Source of the DNA: Pseudomonas kermanshahensis
Lineage (GTDB): Bacteria; Pseudomonadota; Gammaproteobacteria; Pseudomonadales; Pseudomonadaceae
Length of the DNA: 64,000 nucleotides
Assembly (NCBI RefSeq): GCF_014269205.2
Contig: NZ_JABWRY020000001.1
Span: 3,162,001 to 3,226,000, forward strand
Direction of reading: 5' to 3'
The position numbers were made by a program, and so were the translations under genes. A model generated the notes under the pieces. The model saw only the letters and a program-made list of their open reading frames with translations. It had not been told where the DNA came from and did no database searches. This document shows, piece by piece, positions 17,185 to 25,700 of the stretch. Position 1 is the first letter of the stretch. Each line of letters begins with the position of its first letter.

Positions 17185-19350
17185 ATGGCTTCATCCTTGT
17201 CTTTTCAACACCGCCACGGCCTCGCGCTGGGGCTGCTGAGCCTGTCATTGAACCCGGCCCTGGGCTGGGCAGACAGCACCCTGCTGGAGGCCATCACCGT
17301 GACGGGCGCCCAAGCCAACAGCTACCAAGCCACCTCAGCCTCGGTGGGGGGGCTGGGCGAAGCGCCACTGCTCGATACGCCAGCCTCGGTTGCGGTGTTC
17401 ACCGAGCAACTGCTCAAGGACCGCCAGGCCAGGCTGCTCAGCGACGTGCTCAGCAACGACGCCTCGACCGGCGAAAGCTATGCGCCGATCGGTTACTACG
17501 AAAACTTCGTGGTTCGCGGGTTTTCCCTCAGCGCCGCCAACAGCTACAAGATCAACGGCAGCACCATCACTGGCGAGCAGAACGTCGCGCTGGAAAACAA
17601 ACAGCAGGTCGAGCTGCTCAAAGGCCTTTCCGGGTTGCAAAGTGGCGTTTCCGAGCCGGGCGGGCTGGTCAACTACGTCACCAAGCGCCCGCAGAACGTA
17701 CGTTCAGTCACCGTCGCGAGCAACGAATCAGGCGAGCGCTATGTGGCCACCGACCTTGGCGGCTGGCTGGACAGCGAGCAGCGCCTGGGCGTGCGCGCCA
17801 ACTTCGCCCACGAAGACATACGCTCCTACGTGGACAACTCGGACGGCAAACGCGATTTCGCCTCCCTGGCCGTGGACTGGAACCTCAGCGATGCCGCCCT
17901 GCTGCAGCTGGATGCCGAGTACCAGACCCGCGAACAGCGCTCGGTGCCGGGCTATCAGCTACTCGGTGGTAGCGTGGTGCCCAGCGGCATCGACCCCAAG
18001 GACCGCCTGGCCGACCAGCGCTGGTCGAAACCGGTGGGTATCGATTCGCTCAACCTTGGCAGCCGCTTCGAGTACCGCTTCGACGACAACTGGACCGCCA
18101 ACTTGAGCGCTTCGCGCAGCCGGGTGGTGATCGACGACTACAGCGCCTTCGCCTGGGGCTGCTATGGCGCCCCGAGCTGCGCCAGCTCAGCCGTGCCCAA
18201 CTACTTCAGCCCCGAGGGCGACTACGATGTCTACGACTTCCGCAACCCCGACGATACCCGCCGCAACGACGAGCTTCAGGCGGCACTGAGCGGGCGCTTC
18301 GACAGCGGCCCTTTGCAGCATGAGCTGACCGTCGGCAGCAGCGCCCTGCGCCGTATCGTCGACCGCCGCGACTCGGTCAACGAATGGGTGGGCACTGCCA
18401 ACATCTACCAGCCGGTACCCGACTTTGCGCCGACCAGCGAACCGCTGGGCCACACCTACCGGCGCCTGGACAGCCGCCAGTACGGCTTGTTCTTCAGCGA
18501 CCGGCTGAGCTACGGCGAACACTGGCAGGCCATTCTGGGTGGCCGCCAGGTGCGGCTGGACGAAAAAACCTTCGATATCGACGGCAACACCACGCGCCAT
18601 ACCCAACGTTCGGAGTTCCTGCCCAACGTGGCACTGATCTACAAACCGCGCCCGGACATCTCGCTGTACACCAGCTACAGCAAAGGCCTGTCACTGGGCG
18701 GCGAAGCGGCGTGGTTCACCACCAATGCCGACGAGATCCTGCCGCCCACGGTTTCACGGCAACTGGAGGTAGGTGCCAAGCGTGACTGGCAGGGCTTGAG
18801 CCTCGGCGCCGCGCTGTTTCGCATCAGCAAGGCCTACCAGTATTCACGCCCCAATGGCGACGGCAGCTTCACCTACGTGCAGCAAGGCGACCAGGAAAAC
18901 ATCGGCCTCGAACTGTCCGCCAGCGGGCACCTGACCGAGCAGTTGCAGGTGTCGGCCAGTGCCGCGGCCATCCGCGCCCGGGTCGAGGACAGCGGCACTG
19001 ACAGCTACGAAGGGCACCAGGCGATCAACGTGCCAAACGTGCGCGCCAGCCTGCACGCCGACTACAGTGTCGCCAGCATCAAGGGCCTGGCCCTGCTCGG
19101 CGGCCTGCGCTACAGCGCCAGCAAGTATGCAAGCCAGGCCGGCAACGTGAAGGTCGACGGGTACACGGTGTTCGATGCCGGGGCGCGCTACACCCTGGAC
19201 CTGGAAGGCTACGAAACCGTAGTGCGCCTGACCGTGGACAACCTCTTCGACAAACGCTACTGGCGTGATGTGGGCGAGTACATGGGGGATGGCTACCTGT
19301 TCCAGGGTGCGCCGCGCACCGCTCGCCTGTCCGCCACCGTGAATTTCTGA
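17185..19350 (+). CDS. TonB-dependent outer-membrane receptor
   Basis: 721 residues. A signal peptide (about 1-31, ending LGWA) precedes a short TonB-box-like stretch (EAITVTG), a plug domain (about 45-165: DTPASVAVFTEQLL, NFVVRGF, GLVNYVTKRP) and a 22-strand barrel ending with NLFDKRYW and a C-terminal Phe. The sequence resembles ferric-siderophore receptors (FhuE/FoxA group), but no siderophore genes or Fur-like box are seen. The operon context suggests uptake of an intact or phosphorylated vitamin. Start 17185 has AGGAG 8 bases upstream. Confidence 0.9.
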   Translation: MASSLSFQHRHGLALGLLSLSLNPALGWADSTLLEAITVTGAQANSYQATSASVGGLGEAPLLDTPASVAVFTEQLLKDRQARLLSDVLSNDASTGESYAPIGYYENFVVRGFSLSAANSYKINGSTITGEQNVALENKQQVELLKGLSGLQSGVSEPGGLVNYVTKRPQNVRSVTVASNESGERYVATDLGGWLDSEQRLGVRANFAHEDIRSYVDNSDGKRDFASLAVDWNLSDAALLQLDAEYQTREQRSVPGYQLLGGSVVPSGIDPKDRLADQRWSKPVGIDSLNLGSRFEYRFDDNWTANLSASRSRVVIDDYSAFAWGCYGAPSCASSAVPNYFSPEGDYDVYDFRNPDDTRRNDELQAALSGRFDSGPLQHELTVGSSALRRIVDRRDSVNEWVGTANIYQPVPDFAPTSEPLGHTYRRLDSRQYGLFFSDRLSYGEHWQAILGGRQVRLDEKTFDIDGNTTRHTQRSEFLPNVALIYKPRPDISLYTSYSKGLSLGGEAAWFTTNADEILPPTVSRQLEVGAKRDWQGLSLGAALFRISKAYQYSRPNGDGSFTYVQQGDQENIGLELSASGHLTEQLQVSASAAAIRARVEDSGTDSYEGHQAINVPNVRASLHADYSVASIKGLALLGGLRYSASKYASQAGNVKVDGYTVFDAGARYTLDLEGYETVVRLTVDNLFDKRYWRDVGEYMGDGYLFQGAPRTARLSATVNF

Positions 19351-19359
19351 GGAATCGCC

Positions 19360-20193
19360 ATGACCCGGTCCGTCTCGCTGATCGCCACCCTGCTGGCAAC
19401 GCTGCTCACCGGTTGCCAGCAGCACCCGCCCGCTAACGACCAGCTCGATGCGGTGCTCTGGACCCAGACGTCGGTGGAACACGACCTGCTGTTCCGCCAG
19501 GTGTATGCCAGTGCCACCCAGCACCTCGACAGGGCCTTGGCCGACCCCGCCTGGGATGCGCTGGCACAGGCACCGCGCGCGCTAAACGGTTTGCCACCGG
19601 CGCTGATCATCGACATCGACGAAACCCTGCTGGATAACGTCCCGCTCAACGCCCGTTCGATCATCAATGACCGCCCCTATGACTACGACGCCTGGTACCA
19701 GTGGGTCGATCGCGCCAAGGCCCCTGCCCTGCCCGGCGCGGTGGGCTTCCTGCAGGCCGCCGCGCGCCGTGGTATCACGCCGTACTACCTGACCAACCGA
19801 GCACCAGGCCAGGAGCAGGCAACCCTGGAAAACCTGCGCCGCGCCGGCTTCCCCATCGACAGCAGCGCCCAGATCCTCACCGCCGGCACCGCCATTGGCG
19901 GTTGCCAGGCCAGCGGTTCGGACAAGACCTGCCGCCGTCATTGGGTGGGGACCCAGGCGCGGGTGCTGATGCAGCTGGGCGACAGTATCGGTGATTTCAT
20001 GGCCACCCGCGGCAGCCAGCAGGCCCAGCTCGACGCGGCCCGCCCCTACTTCGCCTGGCTGGGTGAACGCTGGTTCCTGCTGCCCAACCCCACCTATGGC
20101 GGCTGGTACAGCGCGCCGTATCAGGGGCGCGAAGGGTTGTCGGAACAACAGAAGCGTGCCTTCAAGCACAAGGTCTTGAAGCCCCAGTACTGA
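19360..20193 (+). CDS. HAD acid phosphatase lipoprotein, e(P4) type
   Basis: 277 residues. The lipobox LLTGC gives an N-terminal lipoprotein (Cys19), followed by a HAD acid phosphatase class B/e(P4)-like domain with nucleophile motif DIDETLLDN (Asp85/Asp87), a YLTNRA motif II region and acidic motif GDSIGDF. Haemophilus e(P4) strips phosphate from NMN and other monophosphates in the periplasm so that a Pnu transporter can import the product. The same pairing here with the next gene is striking. 9 bp after the receptor gene. Confidence 0.88.
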   Translation: MTRSVSLIATLLATLLTGCQQHPPANDQLDAVLWTQTSVEHDLLFRQVYASATQHLDRALADPAWDALAQAPRALNGLPPALIIDIDETLLDNVPLNARSIINDRPYDYDAWYQWVDRAKAPALPGAVGFLQAAARRGITPYYLTNRAPGQEQATLENLRRAGFPIDSSAQILTAGTAIGGCQASGSDKTCRRHWVGTQARVLMQLGDSIGDFMATRGSQQAQLDAARPYFAWLGERWFLLPNPTYGGWYSAPYQGREGLSEQQKRAFKHKVLKPQY

Positions 20194-20212
20194 CGCTGCC
20201 GAGGAGGCGCCC

Positions 20213-20809
20213 ATGTCAACGTTAGAAATCATCGCCGTGCTGTTCAACATCCTCGGCGTGTGGCTGACCACCCAACGTATTCGCTGGTGCTGGCCAGTAA
20301 GCGTGGTCGCCGTGCTGCTCTACGCCTGGATATTCTTCGACGTGAAGCTGTATTGCGACATGCTGCTGCAACTGGTCTTCGCCGTGCTGCAAGGTTACGG
20401 CTGGTGGCGCTGGAGCCAGGGTTACAGCGTCGCCGGCAAGGTCGGCGTGCAACGCCTGCCGCGCCGCGAGGCCATCATCAGCCTGGCGGCGGGGCTTGCT
20501 GGCGCAGTACTGCTTGGCGCCGTCATGCAGCGCTACACCGATGCCTCGGCGCCGTGGATCGACGCGCTGCTGAGTTCGCTCAGCCTGGTGGCCAGCTTCT
20601 GGGCGGCACGCAAATACGTCGCCAGCTGGGGGCTGTGGATCGTGCTCGACAGCGCCTACGTCGGGCTGTTCCTGTTCAAGGACCTGCAACTCACGGCGGC
20701 CCTGTACGCCGGCTTCGTGGTATTGGCCGCCTACGGCCTGCTGGCCTGGCGCAACGAACTGCTGGCCCAGCAACAGCCCCTGCCTGCAGGCGCCGAGGTA
20801 GTGCCATGA
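20213..20809 (+). CDS. PnuC/PnuT-family inner-membrane vitamin transporter
   Basis: 198 residues with about seven transmembrane helices. WLTTQRIRWCWPVSVVAVLLYAWIFF, YGWWRWSQG and FWAARKYVASWGLWIVLDSAYVGLFLFKDLQLTAALY carry the Trp-rich motifs of the Pnu family. PnuC members import nicotinamide riboside and PnuT members thiamine by facilitated diffusion, trapped afterwards by phosphorylation. The kinase, phosphatase and THI5-like genes around it favour thiamine, but nicotinamide riboside cannot be excluded. Good GAGGAGG Shine-Dalgarno. Its stop overlaps the next start. Confidence 0.87.
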   Translation: MSTLEIIAVLFNILGVWLTTQRIRWCWPVSVVAVLLYAWIFFDVKLYCDMLLQLVFAVLQGYGWWRWSQGYSVAGKVGVQRLPRREAIISLAAGLAGAVLLGAVMQRYTDASAPWIDALLSSLSLVASFWAARKYVASWGLWIVLDSAYVGLFLFKDLQLTAALYAGFVVLAAYGLLAWRNELLAQQQPLPAGAEVVP

Positions 20810-21594
20810 ACCCGTTTCGCACCTCATTCGTCAGCGAGTCGCAGCCACAGGCCACTTGGCGCGCCAGCCAGCCCCATTACCTGCGTATCCGCGATCAACT
20901 GGCCAGTGACCTGGCTAAAGGCTGCCTGCCCGCCGACAGCAAGCTGCCCGCAGAGCGCGACCTGGCCGAGCGTTTCGGCTGCACACGGGTGACCCTGCGC
21001 CAGGCACTGCAATTGCTGGAAACCGACGGCGTCATCTACCGCCAGGACCGCCGCGGCTGGTACGTCAGCCCCCCACGCATCCGCTACGACCCAACCGGCA
21101 TCACAGGCTTCATGGAGTACGTCGCCACCCAGGGCCGCACGCCACGCACCGAGTGCCTGCAAGCCGAGCGCCGCCCAGCCGGGGCCTGGCTGGCCAAGCG
21201 CATGGGCCTGGAGCATGCGGAGGAGCCGGTGTTTTACCTGCAGCGCCGTCGCTACGTGGACCAACGCCCGGTGCTGCTCGAGTGCAATGTGCTGGTTGCC
21301 GACTGGTGCCCCGGCTTGCTCGACGCCGACCTCAACACCTCGCTGACCGCCCTGCTGCGCGAACGTTTCGGCCGCGTGCAGTCGCGCAGCGAGTTGTGCA
21401 TGCACCCTGAGACGATGAACGACTTTCAGGCCGATCTGCTGCAAGTCTCCCCAGGCTCGAGCAGTTTCTACCTGGAACGCCTGAGCTTCGGCGAGCGCGG
21501 CCAGCCCGTGGAGTTCGACCAGGAATTCTGGCGCCCGGACGCCCTCGCCGTGGTGCTGCAAACCCGCTACCCCGGCCAGGTCGACGCGCTATGA
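20806..21594 (+). CDS. GntR-family regulator with UTRA domain (HutC type)
   Basis: 262 residues. The N-terminal GntR winged helix (about 22-92) contains SKLPAERDLAERFGCTRVTLRQAL and is followed by a UTRA ligand-binding domain (about 105-245). Start 20806 was chosen because it overlaps the Pnu stop as ATGA; a longer in-frame extension lies inside the Pnu gene and is a shadow. It is the sole regulator in the operon and probably senses the imported or phosphorylated compound and binds the palindrome at 14039. Confidence 0.88.
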   Translation: MNPFRTSFVSESQPQATWRASQPHYLRIRDQLASDLAKGCLPADSKLPAERDLAERFGCTRVTLRQALQLLETDGVIYRQDRRGWYVSPPRIRYDPTGITGFMEYVATQGRTPRTECLQAERRPAGAWLAKRMGLEHAEEPVFYLQRRRYVDQRPVLLECNVLVADWCPGLLDADLNTSLTALLRERFGRVQSRSELCMHPETMNDFQADLLQVSPGSSSFYLERLSFGERGQPVEFDQEFWRPDALAVVLQTRYPGQVDAL

Positions 21595-22202
21595 AACACC
21601 CACTCGACACCCCATTGGAAACACGCTTGCTGGCCGCCGAAGGCCTGATTTTCGACTGCGACGGCACCCTGATCGACAGCCTGCCCGCCTACGCCAGCGC
21701 CTGGCGCGCGGGCTTCGCTGCGTCTGGCAAGGGGATGGACAGCGCATGGCACGCCGCCCGCTGCGGGCTCTGCGAGACGCAATTGATGACGCATTTCGAA
21801 CAGAGCCACCAGGTCACGCTGGATCGCCCCAGGGTGGTGGCGACGATGCGCCAGCACTACCTGGCCAACCTTTCCCGGCATGTGCGTGAGATCAGCCAGG
21901 TGACTGCCATCGCCAGGCGGTTTGCCGGGGTGAAGCCCATGGCGGTGGCATCCAGTGGATCACGCGAGATTGTCTTGAACTCACTGGCCGCCCTGGGTTT
22001 GGCCGAGCTGTTCGACGCCATTGTGACCATCGACGATGTCGGCAAGGCCAAGCCTGATCCTGCTATCCCTCTAGAGGCCGCCCGGCGACTGGGGCTGCCG
22101 CCTGCTCGCTGCCTGGTGTTCGAGGACAGCGAGCAAGGCCTGGAGGCAGCGCGGCGCGGTGGGCTGCCGGTGGTGGACGTAAGGCGGCTGAGCGCGCCTT
22201 AG
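21591..22202 (+). CDS. HAD-superfamily phosphatase/phosphomutase-like (YqaB type)
   Basis: 203 residues, HAD subfamily IA. Motif I is FDCDGTLIDS, motif II VASSGSREIV, and motif III KAKPDPAIPLEAAR followed by VFEDSEQGLEAARRGG. The cap is small and helical. These enzymes remove phosphate from small sugar or nucleotide phosphates in the cytosol. It overlaps the GntR gene by 4 bases and is last in the operon. It might hydrolyse an intermediate phosphate ester of the imported vitamin or remove a damaged metabolite. Specific substrate unknown. Confidence 0.85.
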   Translation: MKHPLDTPLETRLLAAEGLIFDCDGTLIDSLPAYASAWRAGFAASGKGMDSAWHAARCGLCETQLMTHFEQSHQVTLDRPRVVATMRQHYLANLSRHVREISQVTAIARRFAGVKPMAVASSGSREIVLNSLAALGLAELFDAIVTIDDVGKAKPDPAIPLEAARRLGLPPARCLVFEDSEQGLEAARRGGLPVVDVRRLSAP

Positions 22203-22439
22203 ATGCGCCTGTCAACGCCACTCGCTGTAAGGCTCCAGCGGCGTCTGCCCTTCGGCTGTCCGCCCGCCACGCTTTGATCGGCGGTGAAATTGCGTAGCGC
22301 CGCCTCGAGCAGGGGAATTTCTTCATATACAAGCATTGAGGGTGCCAGGTACTGTTCGAAGCCAGCCAGCGTTGCGCCACTCCGCCAAATGACCGCACCC
22401 TCGCTGCTTGGCGCTGGGCGCGGTCGCGTACGCTTCGGC
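22203..22439. other. Intergenic spacer between the salvage operon and the csp-like gene
   Basis: 237 bp between convergent genes. A minus-strand frame here encodes a protein-like stretch (SMLVYEEIPLLEAALRNF) but lacks a start with supporting signals and overlaps the neighbouring gene. No clear terminator hairpin was found. Confidence 0.35.
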
Positions 22440-22655
22440 CTACTTGATCTCCTCCACATCAGTGGCGTGATATTCTCCATTCACCAACTTGATATTGAAC
22501 CTGACCTTGGACTTTAGCTTCAGGTCCCCAGCCTCCGCGGGCGGCAGGTACACCTGATCACCCTCTTCATCGCCCTCGACTTCGATGAAACCGAACTTCT
22601 GGGTGGCATGGAGTTGACACACTGTTCCTTGCTTGCCCGTTTTTACTGTGCTCAT
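22440..22655 (-). CDS. Cold-shock-domain-like small protein
   Basis: 71 residues. GKQGTVCQLHATQKFGFIEVEGDEEGDQVYLPP resembles the first strands of a cold-shock/OB fold (GTV...FGFI...), and KSKVRFNIKLVNGEYHATDVEEI resembles the last strands. The RNA-binding aromatic set of true Csp proteins is only partly kept (no KWFN), so nucleic-acid binding is likely but not certain. Start 22655 was chosen to match Csp length; the frame extends 7 codons upstream. It lies downstream of the Rhs gene on the same strand. Confidence 0.72.
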   Translation of the reverse strand: MSTVKTGKQGTVCQLHATQKFGFIEVEGDEEGDQVYLPPAEAGDLKLKSKVRFNIKLVNGEYHATDVEEIK

Positions 22656-22795
22656 GATTTCGATCCTCAATGTCATTGTCTGTGGATGCTATCCCCGCGC
22701 CCAAACGCGGGTACGGGAAAAGCCTACTGCGCCTGCCACCGCCCAGATACTGGCACTTTTGTCAGGTACCCCATGGCCAGGCCTCGGCACACTCA

Positions 22796-25700
22796 CTACC
22801 AGAACCGCACGCCGTGCGTGGCCACTGGCAAGTCGTGTTGCACGATGCTCAAAGACGGAAGCTTGGGCACTTTGACAGGTTCATGACCGCCCCCGCCCCT
22901 CGCACTGACCGTAGCCTCTTTTTTCTGCGCCAGGCTTATGCTGGAGTCGATCGTCGAATACAGAATGTAGGACTCAATCGTCGTGCTGGTAACGTAAATT
23001 GCGAGCGAGCCGAGCCGCGACGTGCCGGGTGTCGCGAGCGACGAGCGAAAATAATTGCCAATTCCCCCTAGCCAACCCGAGGTGGACGTGGGTTGTTCAG
23101 CAATTTCAACGGGGGCTGTCAGGTAGCTCCAAGCCCGCTTCCGAGCGCCATTCAGGCCGTTCCGAGCCAACCACTGCGCCGCGGGGTCCAAGTAGTTGTA
23201 CTTAAAGCGGCTCAGGGCGCCCACGTTTTGAGGGCCAATAAAACCACTCACCGTGCGAGGGACATAAAGACTCCCCAGCGCGTTATCGGCAATCTGCCCT
23301 GCACGTCCAGCGCGTGAACCTGCGCTTCCAACGCGAGAGCCTGCACTTCCCACGCGTGAGCCTGCACGTCCAACACGCGATGCAGCGCTCCCCACTTTGG
23401 CACCGTTTCCGATCAACTTGGGCCCCTTGTGCGCGAACTGTAGCCCTTTGAAGCCAGACTTCATCACCCCGGCGAAGCCCAGACAACTCAATGCCCCCGT
23501 GACAACCGAGACGATGCCCAGCGCCTTGGACAATCCAGGGTTGGATTCCTCCGTCAATACCGACGCCACTTCGAAAGCGAACGACGCCACACTCATCGCC
23601 GTGACGAACGCCAGCATGGCCATCGTCAGCCCCCCGTTGAAAACGGTCAGCGCGCCGCCCGCCACGGCCAACGTCAGCGAAAACGCCAGGTCCCGCCAGC
23701 GGCTGCCAACCTTCATCTTCTGCGTGTCCTGCAGCGCCTGTTCGTAAGTGGCCAGCTGGTGATTCTGGTCCCAGCGGCTGAGCATGATCGCCCCGCTGGG
23801 GTCGTGTAGGTTGATCGGGTCCGGGCAGTGGGCGTAGTCGTTGAGCCCACCTTCACCGAACGGGCTGAGCCAGTCCGGCTGGGCATAACGGCGCAGCGTC
23901 GGGTCATAACTGCGGTAGCCATTGCCGGCGTGGTAGTGCCCGGTAAGCGGGTCGCGGCGCATGCCGTTGTAGCCGGCGACCAGCCCTTCCAGCGCCTTGC
24001 CATCGCCGAACGGCAGCAGCGGTGCCAGCTCCAGCGCGCCGTCCTTGAATTGCCCGGCGACGCCCGCGTTCGCGTCGTTGATCAGCCAACGCACCTCGTT
24101 ATCATCGTACTGGGCCAGCCCACTGGACAGGCTGGTGGTCTGGCTGACCTTGCCGGCCTTGTCATAGCGGATTTCGCCGATCAGTTCATCGCCGTTGTAG
24201 CGCAGCTCACGGGTGCTTTCGTCGCCCTTGAGGTACTGCGCCACCAGGCGCTGGCTGCCGTCGTACTCGTAGCGGGCCAGCAACTGGCCGGCGCTGTCGC
24301 TGACCTTGTCGAGCTGGCCGGCGGCGTTATAGCTAAAGCGGTGTTCCCTGCCGTGGTCAGCGTCGTCGGTCAGGTAGCCATTGCTGTTCCAGGCCAGCGC
24401 GCGCTGGTCCTGGCCGCGGGTGATCCGCGTCAGCCGGGTCGGGTCGCTGGTCGCATAGGCCAGCTCCTCGGTCTGCGTCGTGCCATCGAAGCCGGTGGTG
24501 ACGCAGCGGGTCAGGTTGCTCAGCGCGTCCCAGCTGAAGTCCTGGGCCTTGACCGCCGTGCCGTGGGCGTCCTGCGGGCAATGCTCGGCCTTGTCCGCCT
24601 CGCACTCATAACGCTGCAGGCGGTCGAGCACATCGTAGGTGAAGCGCTCGGCGCGCAGTAGCGTGCCTCTTTCGTAGCTCGCCTTGCTGGTCAGACGGCC
24701 GTCGCCGCGCCAGGTCAGGCACTGCTTGAAGCATTCGTTGCCGTTGTGCAGGAACCGCCGGGTGACTTCCTGGCCAAAGCCGTCATGCGCGCTGAGCACC
24801 TGCCACTGCCCACCGGCCTTGAGCGCCTGGGCCTGGCGTGACTGCAGCCGGCCCTGGGCGTCGTAACGGTACACCACCTCTTCGTGGTCCTGGCAGGTGC
24901 GCAGCACACGGCCCTGCTCGTCGCTGAACACGCGCTGCCAGTGGCCGTCGGCGCGCAGCGAGGCCAGCGGCCGGCCATGCAGGCTCAACCAGCGGCAGCC
25001 CTGGCGCTTGGCGCGCGGCGAGGTTTGCGCAACCCACTGCCGGCCGGGCAGGCTCGCGCTCCGGTAGGTCTGTGCCCAGTCGGTCTTCAGCGCGGCGTCA
25101 CTGGCGGCCGAGGCCAGGGTCAGTGTGTCGTCGTTCTCGGTAAGGCTGGAGAGGGTGCGATCATCCACCTTGAAACGCAGGCCCTCGGCATTGCGCGGGG
25201 TGGTGAGGGTGGTCTTGTCGGGCAAGGTCACGCTATCGTCCATGAAGCTGTACGCGCGCCCGCCTACCGTGCGCGAGGTCAAGGTGCTGGGGTTATTCAC
25301 CGTCTGTGTCGCCACCACCCTGCCGTCCACCTTGAGCTCGGTGGCATGGTTGCTCAGGCCATGGTAGCGGTACTCGACGGTAGAGCGGTCGGGGCGCGTG
25401 ACCTTGGTTACCCGGCCCACGGCGTCGCGTTCGAGGTTATACACGCGGGTTTTCCCGCCCACGGTGCGGCCATAAGCGATGACGGCCCCCGAGTCGTCGA
25501 AGCGTTGGCGCACCTGCAACTGCGCTTGCCCAGCACCGTCGGTCACGTGTTCCACCTGCTCGAAGGTGCCGTCCTTGCAGTAGATGTAATCGAGGGTGCG
25601 CTGGTACAGGGAGTGCTCGTCGAAGCCCTCTTCGACGATGCGTTTGCTCAAGATGTCTTGATCCGCAAAGGGTTCAAGCGAGAACACATCGGGCGCCGGG

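Noticed and set aside
22199..22480. Minus-strand 93-codon frame next to the csp-like gene
   Set aside because: It overlaps the csp-like gene, lacks a convincing start and matches no family, although part of it looks protein-like.
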